A stretch of DNA of 7,673 nt, from NCBI GenBank assembly GCA_022566235.1, contig JADFJI010000061.1, positions 1,424 to 9,096 of the forward strand. Direction: 5' to 3'. The notes below the pieces were generated by a model that did not search any database, was not told where the DNA came from, and saw only the letters and a list, made by a program, of their open reading frames with translations. The translations under genes and the position numbers were made by a program. Shown in pieces: positions 1-6,430 of this stretch; the stretch's first letter is position 1; the number at the start of each line of letters is the position of its first letter. Origin of the DNA: Chloroflexota bacterium. GTDB taxonomy: Bacteria > Chloroflexota > Dehalococcoidia > Plut-88900.

Positions 1-623
1 TCTAAATGGACATAATGCTCCAACACCAGTGCGCTGGTCTTGGCCCCCCACCCTGAAATGCCGGGAATGCGATCGGCCGAGTCCCCTACCAGGGCCAGGT
101 AGTCGGGAATGGATCCGGGGGAGACCCCGAACTTGTCCCGCACGCCGGCCTCGTCCAGGACCAGATTCTTTCGCCTGTCCAGGCAAACAACCCGGTCGCC
201 GGAGACCATCTGGGCCAGGTCTTTGTCTGGAGAGCAGATAACCACCTGGTCTACATCGTCTATGTCACGCCACCTGGCGGCGGCGGTGGCCATTGCGTCA
301 TCGGCCTCGAACTCCACCATGGGCCAGACCACCATGCCCAGGGCGGAGGCGGCATCTTCTGCTAGGTGGAACTGGCTATACAGCTCTTCGGGGACACCGG
401 CCCCGGTCTTGTAGCCGGGAAAGAGATCGTTTCGGAAGGACTCGATGACATGATCGAAGGCGCAGGCCACGTGGGTAACATCCTCTTGTCGCAGCAGCAA
501 CAGGAGGGTTTGTATCAGCCCCCGCACCGCGCCTACAGGCCGCCCGTCGGGAGAGGTGAGTGGGGGCATGGCGAAATAGGCCCTGAAAAGCTCGTAGGTG
601 CCATCGACCAGATGCACTTTCAT
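1..623 (-). CDS. 5'-3' exonuclease (PolA N-domain/FEN type), 3' end cut off
   Basis: N-terminal 207 residues of a structure-specific 5' nuclease, the family that removes RNA primers and flaps during replication and repair. I translated it from the minus strand starting at the ATG at 623; it stays open to the window edge. Acidic metal-binding residues are in family order: D7 (VDG), D57 (AFD), E106/D108/D109 (EFEADDAM), D133/D135 (SPDKD), then D181/D184 in GDSADRIPGI. The clamp motif RNDLFPGYK is at residues 64-72. The helix-hairpin-helix (H3TH) region GISGWGAKTS, around 188-197, is usually GVPGIGEKT-like. The C-terminal end lies outside the window, so I cannot tell a stand-alone exonuclease of about 300 residues from the front of a full DNA polymerase I; no symbol is given for that reason. 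AAAGGA lies about 15 bases upstream of the ATG, a rather long spacing. It is transcribed divergently from the methyltransferase gene, 84 bases away. Confidence 0.9.
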   Translation of the reverse strand, partial: MKVHLVDGTYELFRAYFAMPPLTSPDGRPVGAVRGLIQTLLLLLRQEDVTHVACAFDHVIESFRNDLFPGYKTGAGVPEELYSQFHLAEDAASALGMVVWPMVEFEADDAMATAAARWRDIDDVDQVVICSPDKDLAQMVSGDRVVCLDRRKNLVLDEAGVRDKFGVSPGSIPDYLALVGDSADRIPGISGWGAKTSALVLEHYVHL

Positions 624-707
624 GGTGTTTGGAATATTATCCTTTCAACGCCTTCTGTTGGCTCTCTTTACCGAGGGTCGTGAGGTCTGTACCAGCGCAG
701 TAGAAAT

Positions 708-1850
708 ATGGAGGCAGAAGTGGCCGGATCAAGAGCTGCAAAAACGTCTGGAACAGTGTATATGAAGGGCGGTGGCTATTACAGCAGGGTGAACCGCGGG
801 ACAAAACAGGTCATAAGCGATGCCCTAGACCTGGTTGAGACCGCTATCGAGGGGATGCTTATAGAAGATAGCGATAGGGTGTTTGCCATTGCCGACTACG
901 GTGCCGCCGATGGGGGGACTTCGTACGAGCTGGTCCGAAACATCATAGGCATGGTCCGGGCCAGAGCGCCCAAACGCCCGATTGTTGTCAACTACAACGA
1001 TCTGCCGAAAAACGATTTCTCGGCTCTCTTCGAGATGATTCATGGCGAAGACGAGATTTTGGGCGTTAAAAGCTATCTGAAAGACTACGATAACGTCTTT
1101 ATCCTCGCGTCGGGCACATCCTTTTACCGGCAGGCCTTTCCGGACAATTCTATAGACCTAGGGTTTTCTTCGACGGCGCTGCACTGGCTCAGCGAGAAGC
1201 CGGGTATCATTTCCGACCACATTCACGCCGTCGGGGCGAAGGGTTCCGAGTTGAAGGCGTTCGCAGTACAGGCAAAAAAGGACTGGCAGACCATCCTCTT
1301 GCACAGGGCAAAAGAGCTGGTGCCGGGCGGTAAGCTGGTCTTTATCAACTTCTGTATCGATGAGCAGGGTCGCTACCTCGGCAACACGGCTGGCGTCAAT
1401 ATGTTGGATACGTACAACGCTATTTGGCTTGAACTCGTGGCCGAGGGAACGGTTACCAACGAGGAATACACTAATGTGGTCTTTCCCCAGTTCTATAGGA
1501 CTGGAGAGGAATTTGCCGCTCCCTTTTCAGACCCGAACGGCGAGGTCTGCAAAGCAGGCTTAAACCTCGATCAAATAGAGAGCCGGGTCGTGGAGTGCCC
1601 GCACGCGGCGACGTACAGGGAGACGAAAGACCTGGACAGCTTTGTGCGTGCCTATGTAAGCATGCTGAGATCATGGAGCGAGAGCACCTTCTACAACGGC
1701 CTCGATCCTTCCCGCCCGCCGGATGAGCGCAACAGGATTGTGGACCTCTTCTACGGCAAATATGAGGAGAGGGTCAGAAGGACGCCCGAGGAGCATGCCA
1801 TGGACCACGTCCACTACTATATGATGATATCAAAGGCTAATGTCCCTTAA
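708..1850 (+). CDS. SABATH-family SAM-dependent carboxyl methyltransferase
   Basis: Predicted cytosolic enzyme that transfers a methyl group from S-adenosylmethionine to the carboxylate of a small acid, giving a methyl ester (Methyltransf_7/SABATH family, known from plant salicylate, jasmonate, benzoate and gibberellin methyltransferases). Visible landmarks are MKGGGYYS at residues 19-26 with Q34 at the place of the plant carboxylate-binding Gln; DYGAADGG (63-70), the SAM-binding motif I; NYNDLPKNDF (95-104), with the Asp-Leu that contacts SAM; SGTSFYRQAFP (135-145); and SSTALHWLS (154-162), close to the plant SSYSLHWLS substrate-pocket motif. At 380 residues the length matches the family. 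The start is uncertain: ATG 708 has no good ribosome site, whereas GTG 720 in the same frame has GGAGG five bases upstream and gives 376 residues. All motifs lie downstream of both starts. The substrate cannot be read from the sequence. The fold assignment is firm; the physiological role is open. Confidence 0.85.
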   Translation: MEAEVAGSRAAKTSGTVYMKGGGYYSRVNRGTKQVISDALDLVETAIEGMLIEDSDRVFAIADYGAADGGTSYELVRNIIGMVRARAPKRPIVVNYNDLPKNDFSALFEMIHGEDEILGVKSYLKDYDNVFILASGTSFYRQAFPDNSIDLGFSSTALHWLSEKPGIISDHIHAVGAKGSELKAFAVQAKKDWQTILLHRAKELVPGGKLVFINFCIDEQGRYLGNTAGVNMLDTYNAIWLELVAEGTVTNEEYTNVVFPQFYRTGEEFAAPFSDPNGEVCKAGLNLDQIESRVVECPHAATYRETKDLDSFVRAYVSMLRSWSESTFYNGLDPSRPPDERNRIVDLFYGKYEERVRRTPEEHAMDHVHYYMMISKANVP

Positions 1851-1919
1851 GGAAGTCTCCAGGGATGTAGGTACTGAGCCGGAAAACTCTTGCCCCTGGG
1901 TCTGGCGGGGGCGCGGGGT

Positions 1920-1936
1920 AAGGGGGCTGGCCCCTT
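1920..1936. repeat. Short inverted repeat between methyltransferase and first SDR
   Basis: AAGGGG and CCCCTT form a perfect 6-base stem around a 5-base loop, inside a G-rich stretch 70 bases after the methyltransferase stop. No T tract follows, so it is not a standard intrinsic terminator. It could be a weak transcript-end hairpin or chance in G/C-rich DNA. Confidence 0.25.
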
Positions 1937-1987
1937 GGCCCGTAAGAGACCACTGCTTAGAACTTGTAATCTGGGGGCGTGAAAGAA

Positions 1988-2857
1988 ATGCCTGACGAAG
2001 CTGTCGACATGAGGGGCAAGGTCTGCATGGTCACCGGGGCCAACGCCGGCATCGGTAGGGCCACGGCCCTGGGGCTTGCAAGAATGGGGGCCACCGTGGT
2101 GATGGTCTGCCGCAACACAGATCGGGGCCAGGAAGCCCTGGCCTGGGTCCAACAGGAAAGCGGTAATTCCTCGGTTCGCCTGCTCCTCGCCGACCTCTCA
2201 TCCCAGGCCTCGATCCATCGCCTGGCTACCGACTTCAAGGCGCTATACCCGGCCCTGCACGTTCTGATCAACAACGCCGGCATCATCCCCAGGCGGAGGA
2301 TATTAACAGAGGATGGGCTGGAGACTCAGTTTGCCGTGAACCACCTAGCGTATTTCCTGCTGACAGCTCTCCTCCTCGATGTCCTCAAGGCCGGCGCGCC
2401 GGCCAGGATCATCAACGTCTCCTCTCAGCTCCATGGCCGCGCGCCGCTGGACTTCGACGACCTGCAATCGGAGAGGAGCTACAACCGGGTCTTGGTCTAC
2501 GCTCGTACCAAGCTGGCCAACGTGTTGCACTCCTACGAGCTGGCCCGGATGCTGGAGGGGACCGGGGTGACCGCCAACTGCCTGCACCCTGGGGTGGTGG
2601 CCACTAATCTGCTGGCCGATGCAACAGGGTTGCCCAGGGCCATCCGGTTTGCGGTCAGGGTTGTGAGGGCAAGCCCCGAGGCAGGGGCTCGGACCTCGCT
2701 CTACCTGGCCACCTCTCTAGAGGTAGAAGGGGTGACGGGGAAGTACTTCGCAAGGCAAAGGGCCGTGCCCTCGTCCAAAGCCTCCTACGATCAGCCGGCT
2801 GCTAGAAGGTTGTGGCGCATCAGCGAGGAGCTGACCGGCCTACCATCATCTGGATAA
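1988..2857 (+). CDS. SDR oxidoreductase, retinol-dehydrogenase-like
   Basis: NAD(P)-dependent alcohol/ketone oxidoreductase of the classical short-chain dehydrogenase family, expected in the cytosol; substrate unknown. From ATG 1988 (289 residues) the Rossmann motif TGANAGIG is at 16-23. VCRN follows the second strand, and its Arg42 suggests NADP(H) preference. NNAG is at 95-98, the tetrad Asn at N118 (AVNHL), the catalytic Ser in NVSS (145-146) and YARTK at 171-175 (Y171, K175). The wording CRNTDRG, NVSS...H and YxxTKLANVL resembles the RDH11-14/WW-domain oxidoreductase branch, in which the Ser-Tyr spacing is longer than usual, as here. I chose ATG 1988 because GGGGG at 1973-1977 sits ten bases upstream; the in-frame GTG at 1979 would leave only one base of spacing. 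ATG 2009 is a further option. Its active site is complete, unlike that of the next SDR. The gap after the methyltransferase gene is 137 bases, so co-transcription is possible but not shown. Confidence 0.9.
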   Translation: MPDEAVDMRGKVCMVTGANAGIGRATALGLARMGATVVMVCRNTDRGQEALAWVQQESGNSSVRLLLADLSSQASIHRLATDFKALYPALHVLINNAGIIPRRRILTEDGLETQFAVNHLAYFLLTALLLDVLKAGAPARIINVSSQLHGRAPLDFDDLQSERSYNRVLVYARTKLANVLHSYELARMLEGTGVTANCLHPGVVATNLLADATGLPRAIRFAVRVVRASPEAGARTSLYLATSLEVEGVTGKYFARQRAVPSSKASYDQPAARRLWRISEELTGLPSSG

Positions 2858-3002
2858 TATGCTCTATTTTTTCGTCGGCTCCAGGGCTGTGGCCCCCGTA
2901 CACAGCGTCAGTTTCTCAGTGTTGACCCACTAGGTACGCATGGTCGGCGCCCAGGGCCTCAATCAGGCATATCGGTGTGAAGGAAGGAGATAGCAGACGC
3001 CG

Positions 3003-3031
3003 TTGACGCCTAGAGGAGGGACAGCTACACT
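3003..3031 (+). promoter_or_regulatory. Candidate sigma70-type promoter for the second SDR
   Basis: TTGACG (5 of 6 to the -35 consensus) at 3003-3008, a 17-base spacer, then TACACT (4 of 6, keeping TA...T) at 3026-3031. Transcription would begin near 3038, about 60 bases before ATG 3100. Found by eye only. Confidence 0.4.
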
Positions 3032-3099
3032 CACACCACTGTTCGATGATGGAAAAATCAGGGTGTGTAGCCCAGTACTGGCATGTGGGGGGAGACGAT

Positions 3100-3912
3100 A
3101 TGGGAGAGCTAGACGGAAAGGTCGCCATTGTCACTGGCGCCGGAAGGCTGCGGGGAATAGGCAGGGCGACTGCGGTGGCCCTGGCTAAGCTCGGCGCAGA
3201 TATAGTGGTAACGGGGACGGGCCGCGATCCTGCGTCCTTCCCCGCCGATGAAAAGGCCGTCGGCTGGAAGGATATAGAGGGCACCGCGGAGCAGGTACGA
3301 GCCCTGGGCCGCCGGGCCCTGCCCCTGGTGGTGGACGTGACCAGCGCAGAGCAGGTGGAGTCGATGGCCGAGCGGACGGTCCGCGAGCTTGGCCGGATCG
3401 ACATTCTGGTGAACAATGCGGCCTACGCCCGGGGCCCCGATAGGGTGCCCACGGTGGAGTTGGACAACGATATCTTTCAGAAAGTGATCGACATCAAGGT
3501 GCGGGGCACCTATCTGTGCTCCAAAGCCGCGGCTAAGGTGATGCTGGCTCAGGGCGAGGGCGGTAAGATCATCAACATTTCATCCGGCGCAGGGAAAACG
3601 GGAAGCGCCAATACCCTGGCCTACTGCGCCGCCTGCTTCGCCCAGGTGGGTATGACCCAGACCCTGGCCCGGGAGTTGGGCCCTGACGGCATCAATGTTA
3701 ACTGCGTCTGCCCCGGGGCGGTGGATACAGCCAGGATGGATGACCTGGTGTATACCGAAGCCTGGGACGAGATGGCCCAGGCCACCCCCATAGGGCGCAA
3801 CGGGACCGATGAAGAGGTGGGTAATTTCGTTGCATATCTATGCACAAAGGCCGCCTCCTGGATACACGGCCAGTCCATAAACATAGACGGCGGAGACTTT
3901 ATGGAGCACTAG
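3100..3912 (+). CDS. SDR oxidoreductase with altered catalytic tetrad
   Basis: Member of the classical short-chain dehydrogenase/reductase fold, 270 residues from ATG 3100. I chose this start because GGAG at 3091-3094 is five bases upstream and the SDR fold begins at once (ELDGKVAIVTGAG); an in-frame ATG at 3046 would add 18 unrelated-looking residues. The cofactor motif TGAGRLRGIG is at 12-21 and NNAA at 105-108. The C-terminal SINIDGGDF is typical of ketoacyl-reductase-like SDRs. The active site is unusual. Ser162 (IINISS) and Tyr175 are present at the normal 13-residue spacing, but the YxxxK motif reads YCAAC, so the lysine is Cys179. The helix that normally carries the tetrad Asn (DVNLKG-like) reads DIKVRG, so that Asn is Lys133. 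The reading frame is intact. It may be a non-catalytic SDR, or Lys133 may take over the lysine's role; neither can be decided here. Substrate unknown. Confidence 0.88.
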   Translation: MGELDGKVAIVTGAGRLRGIGRATAVALAKLGADIVVTGTGRDPASFPADEKAVGWKDIEGTAEQVRALGRRALPLVVDVTSAEQVESMAERTVRELGRIDILVNNAAYARGPDRVPTVELDNDIFQKVIDIKVRGTYLCSKAAAKVMLAQGEGGKIINISSGAGKTGSANTLAYCAACFAQVGMTQTLARELGPDGINVNCVCPGAVDTARMDDLVYTEAWDEMAQATPIGRNGTDEEVGNFVAYLCTKAASWIHGQSINIDGGDFMEH

Positions 3913-4005
3913 GCTTTAGTGCTGGTGCCCTTTCCTGTATGGCGTTCCGCCAAGCGCAGCAATCGGCACAACAAGACGGAAGTATCAGACCGTTGGTGAC
4001 TGAGC

Positions 4006-5133
4006 CTACTTAATAAGCCCGTACAACTTGCCCGCGTTCTCGCAAATGACCTTCCGCTTGTCGGATTCGCTTTTCAGGTTGCGGAAATTATTCTCTATAG
4101 TCTCCTGGGAATCGGGCCATACGCCGTCGGGGTGGGGATAGTCTGAGCCCCAGATTACGCTCTCTGCGCCGATCAGGGGGATCATGTCTCCGGCCACGCT
4201 CTCCTTCTGGAAGGTGGAGTAACCCTGGCGATGGAAGTATTCAGAGGGCTTCATGGTCAGGCCCGGCTGCCCCCCTCCCTCGTGGTCCATCCGGTCCAGT
4301 ACGTACGGCAGCCAGCTGATGCCGCACTCACCCAGTAAGAACTTGAAATTGGGGTAGCGCTCACAGGCGCCAGAAAAAATGGTGCTGGCCAGGAACTCCA
4401 CGCCGGCCAGCTGCAGCATGGTGGTGTGAATAGTACCGAATGTCCTCTCGTAAGTGGCTCGCTCGGACGGATCGACCTGGCGAGGCTCCCACCCTACGGT
4501 GTGGAAGGAAATGGACATTCCAGTCTCACTGGAAGCCTGCCAGAGGACATCCCAGTCCTGGTGGTAGATCGGCTTGGCAGCGTTGCTCACCCCGAACTCC
4601 GTGCCTTTGAGCCCCATCTCGGCCCCCCTTCGTAGCTCCTGTGCTGCCACCTGGGGGTCGTGGTTGGGGATACAGGCCAGTCCAACGAACCTATCCGGAT
4701 TAGTCTTGCAAAAGTCGGCGATCCAATCGTTGTATATCTTGAATATCTGAGTTACCTGGTCGTAGTCCTTGAGCTTAGGTGACACGTTGAAGAGGCCGTA
4801 GATCACCTCTGCATCCACACCGTCCAGGTCCTGGTCGCGGAGGCGGAGGTGAGGGGTGGTGGGGTGGTACCCTCCATCTGAGGTGTCGAATATGCCGGCG
4901 GCATCCATCCTGTTGGTGTGGTCTCTCATCCCCTGGCTGTAATTCTCTCTGATCACAAAGCGACCTACGTCGGTAATGTCTATGTCCTCGACGACCCACA
5001 TCCGCCCTTTTGAGGACTCCTTAACATGAGGCATCCTCTCCTTCCACGGGGCCGGGGCGTTCTTGATGAAAAGGTCCTCGGGCAGGAATGTCAGGTCAAC
5101 GTGAGAGTCACCCGAGATGATTTTGTACTCCAC
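4006..5133 (-). CDS. Amidohydro_2 family metal-dependent hydrolase or decarboxylase
   Basis: TIM-barrel enzyme of the amidohydrolase superfamily (Amidohydro_2/COG2159 type, related to ACMSD and other non-oxidative decarboxylases), 375 residues, cytosolic. Candidate metal or active-site residues are D9-x-H11 in SGDSHVD at the N-terminus; H211 in SFHTVGWEP at the end of a central strand; E269 in LLGECGISWLPYVLDRMD, where many relatives have a His-containing motif but this Glu version is also common; and D331 in WGSDYPHPDG, the usual C-terminal aspartate. Related enzymes cleave C-N, C-O or C-C bonds of cyclic or aromatic acids; the substrate here is unknown. The start is GTG 5133, preceded by a strong purine-rich AAGGGGGAAG site. 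It converges on the second SDR (93 bases between stop codons). Upstream it has 379 bases without another convincing gene, carrying a promoter-like sequence and hairpins. Confidence 0.9.
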   Translation of the reverse strand: MEYKIISGDSHVDLTFLPEDLFIKNAPAPWKERMPHVKESSKGRMWVVEDIDITDVGRFVIRENYSQGMRDHTNRMDAAGIFDTSDGGYHPTTPHLRLRDQDLDGVDAEVIYGLFNVSPKLKDYDQVTQIFKIYNDWIADFCKTNPDRFVGLACIPNHDPQVAAQELRRGAEMGLKGTEFGVSNAAKPIYHQDWDVLWQASSETGMSISFHTVGWEPRQVDPSERATYERTFGTIHTTMLQLAGVEFLASTIFSGACERYPNFKFLLGECGISWLPYVLDRMDHEGGGQPGLTMKPSEYFHRQGYSTFQKESVAGDMIPLIGAESVIWGSDYPHPDGVWPDSQETIENNFRNLKSESDKRKVICENAGKLYGLIK

Positions 5134-5183
5134 TTGCTTCCCCCTTTCTCACATTTCATGCTCTAGCGGACAGCTCTTTCACC

Positions 5184-5198
5184 AGCCTGCAACAGGCT
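5184..5198 (-). repeat. Perfect hairpin upstream of the amidohydrolase start
   Basis: AGCCTG and CAGGCT form a perfect 6-base stem with a 3-base loop, about 50 bases before the GTG start and about 35 before its ribosome site. It could be an RNA hairpin or an operator half-site pair. Confidence 0.35.
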
Positions 5199-5260
5199 CA
5201 TAGAACGATGAATTTATGGCTGGATCATTTCTGGTTATCACCTGGGTGGCAGCTCCGGCG

Positions 5261-5304
5261 CAAGGGCGTTCTGCCGGCAAAGCCGGGTCTGCGCGACGCC
5301 CTCG
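5261..5304 (-). repeat. Two-stage stem-loop in the amidohydrolase leader
   Basis: Read on the minus strand, an outer stem CGAGGGCGU/ACGCCCUUG (9 pairs, one of them G-U; 5296-5304 with 5261-5269) encloses an asymmetric internal loop and an inner stem CCGGC/GCCGG closed by UUU (5274-5286). The nesting is better than expected for a casual palindrome, but the region is GC-rich and no energy or covariation calculation was possible. Confidence 0.35.
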
Positions 5305-5375
5305 ATGATGTTGTAGTCTGCATCTCTTCCTTCCCGAGCCGGCAGGGCATCAACTCCAAAGTCGAATAATTAGCC

Positions 5376-5404
5376 ATTATATGGAGAGTTTACAAGGACT
5401 TCAA
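5376..5404 (-). promoter_or_regulatory. Candidate sigma70-type promoter reading toward the amidohydrolase
   Basis: On the minus strand, TTGAAG (4 of 6) at 5404-5399, a 17-base spacer, then a perfect TATAAT at 5381-5376. The expected start of transcription is near 5369. It is one of the two best promoter matches seen in the window. Confidence 0.5.
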
Positions 5405-5446
5405 TGGGCATTGGCCTAATCGACCTGACCAGCCCGTGGGCAGAGG

Positions 5447-5462
5447 GACCTGTAGGCAGGTC
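5447..5462. repeat. Inverted repeat after the PAP2 gene
   Basis: GACCTG and CAGGTC form a 6-base stem around TAGG, about 50 bases beyond the PAP2 stop codon. There is no T tract on the minus-strand side, so it is at most a weak end-of-transcript hairpin. It lies just upstream of the promoter-like element for the amidohydrolase. Confidence 0.3.
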
Positions 5463-5512
5463 GGTCCGTCCATTGGTTTGTGCCGGTGAAGAGGGCCAAT
5501 TCGGGCAGACGA

Positions 5513-6334
5513 TTAGCTTGCTGGAGAGCCGCCATCGGTCACGGCCTGGTGGACGAGACGGGAAGGCACGCTTCGCAGCAGTCGGTAGATGCCGTATGAG
5601 CCCGCGATAATAGACCCGCCTACTACGGCATCCAGTATATAGTGGTTGGCTGTTACCACTATTGCGGCCAGAGCAAGGGCCGGGTATACGGCCCCGAAGA
5701 TGCGCAACGGCTTGACCCTGCTCCTCAGAAACACCATGCTGAAAAGGAGGATCCAGCCGAAGTGCATACTGGGCATGGCGGAGTACTGGTTGTAATAGGA
5801 GAGGGCTTCCTTGCTGTTGTATATGGCCGGGCCCATGGCTTCTATAGTATCGACGTAGCCGTACTCTATCATCATCCGAGGTGGGGCCACGGGAAAAGTC
5901 AGATAGACCAGCCAGGTGAGAAGGAAGCTGATGAGGAAGACGTTACGATAGAGAACGTAGGTTTTATGTCTGAACAGGAACAGGACAATGGCGGCCGGAA
6001 TGAGGATGGGAAAAAAGCCAAAGGTGTAGACCCAGTTGAAAAAGACTACAACGCCTCGCAGGTTATCTAGGAGCCAGCCCTGTATGGTGGGTTCCCAGTG
6101 GATGTTTAGGGAAAGCTCTACATCGATGACCTTACGGGCATTCTCAAAAGCGATGGCCTCCAGGTCATCTACAAAGAGGTACTTGACACCAACGTAAAGA
6201 AGGTAGCCCAGGACCAGGAGGCCTAGCTCTACGGCATACCGGTTGTGCGCGATTACCCTGATGGCACCCAGGCGACTGCGGCCCGTTTCAAGATAAGTCA
6301 GGCCCGGCTGGGCCAGTTTGTTCAGTATAAGCAC
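5513..6334 (-). CDS. PAP2 superfamily membrane protein, Aur1/PAP2_3-like
   Basis: Integral membrane lipid phosphatase or phosphotransferase, 273 residues. Hydrophobic segments are seen near residues 35-55, 95-121, 127-147, 193-203 and 212-228, with a last one near 237-250. Catalytic motifs are YSAMPSMHFGW, with nucleophile-assisting H191, and ANHYILD, with H231 and D235. In place of the classical KxxxxxxRP first motif it has TFPVAPPRM (146-154), which is typical of the PAP2_3/inositol-phosphorylceramide-synthase (Aur1)-like branch. Likely substrates are phosphorylated lipids at the membrane surface; whether it hydrolyses a phosphate or transfers a phospho-alcohol headgroup cannot be read from the sequence. 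The start is GTG 6334: a stop codon lies in frame three codons upstream, and GAGGGAG directly abuts the GTG, an unusually short ribosome-site spacing. A TTGACA-type promoter lies about 50 bases upstream, so it is probably transcribed on its own. Confidence 0.88.
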   Translation of the reverse strand: MLILNKLAQPGLTYLETGRSRLGAIRVIAHNRYAVELGLLVLGYLLYVGVKYLFVDDLEAIAFENARKVIDVELSLNIHWEPTIQGWLLDNLRGVVVFFNWVYTFGFFPILIPAAIVLFLFRHKTYVLYRNVFLISFLLTWLVYLTFPVAPPRMMIEYGYVDTIEAMGPAIYNSKEALSYYNQYSAMPSMHFGWILLFSMVFLRSRVKPLRIFGAVYPALALAAIVVTANHYILDAVVGGSIIAGSYGIYRLLRSVPSRLVHQAVTDGGSPAS

Positions 6335-6389
6335 CTCCCTCTAGTAGCCGCTTGCAGGTAAAGGGAGTCTTGCCGTTTGGTTCTCAGAT

Positions 6390-6418
6390 AGTCTATCGAT
6401 CGAGCTAGTGGCTGTCAA
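6390..6418 (-). promoter_or_regulatory. Candidate sigma70-type promoter of the PAP2 gene
   Basis: On the minus strand, a perfect TTGACA at 6418-6413, a 17-base spacer, then TAGACT (4 of 6) at 6395-6390. Transcription would start near 6383, about 50 bases before GTG 6334. The -35 overlaps the palindrome TCAATTGA (6415-6422) and the -10 lies within GATAGTCTATC (6387-6397), which could be operator sites. Confidence 0.5.
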
Positions 6419-6430
6419 TTGATGCGAGGG

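Larger units (their letters stand above)
5134..5369 (-). promoter_or_regulatory. Predicted long 5' leader of the amidohydrolase mRNA
   Basis: If the promoter-like sequence at 5376-5404 is real, the message would begin near 5369 and carry about 236 bases before the GTG start. Two clean hairpins lie inside it (5261-5304 and 5184-5198). I recognise no known riboswitch class. The stretch also contains a short protein-like frame (5238-5366) and, in another frame, a small ORF (5225-5323) whose ATG follows AAGGAAGAG. No T tract accompanies either hairpin, so transcription attenuation is not indicated; translational control or a gene remnant are the alternatives. Confidence 0.3.

Noticed and set aside
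2867..2872. T6 run after the first SDR, resembling a terminator tail
   Set aside because: No stem of useful length directly upstream of the T run.
2916..3416. 166-codon open frame on the minus strand, opposite the second SDR and its upstream region
   Set aside because: Ser/Arg/Thr-rich composition typical of antisense to a GC-rich gene, and it overlaps a clear SDR. The last 20 residues outside the SDR look somewhat protein-like but have no start or family support.
3940..3952. TGGCG-TTC-CGCCA hairpin between the convergent SDR and amidohydrolase genes
   Set aside because: Only 5 base pairs and no T tract on either strand, so no support for a bidirectional terminator.
5404..5610. 68-codon plus-strand frame starting MGIGLIDLTSPW, with AAGGA five bases upstream of its ATG
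   Set aside because: Its second half is Arg-rich antisense to the PAP2 3' end and no family is recognised. The ribosome-site match alone is not enough.
5642..6070. 142-codon plus-strand frame inside the PAP2 gene
   Set aside because: Antisense shadow of a gene with clear catalytic motifs; its Glu/Lys/Gly-rich composition mirrors hydrophobic codons on the other strand.
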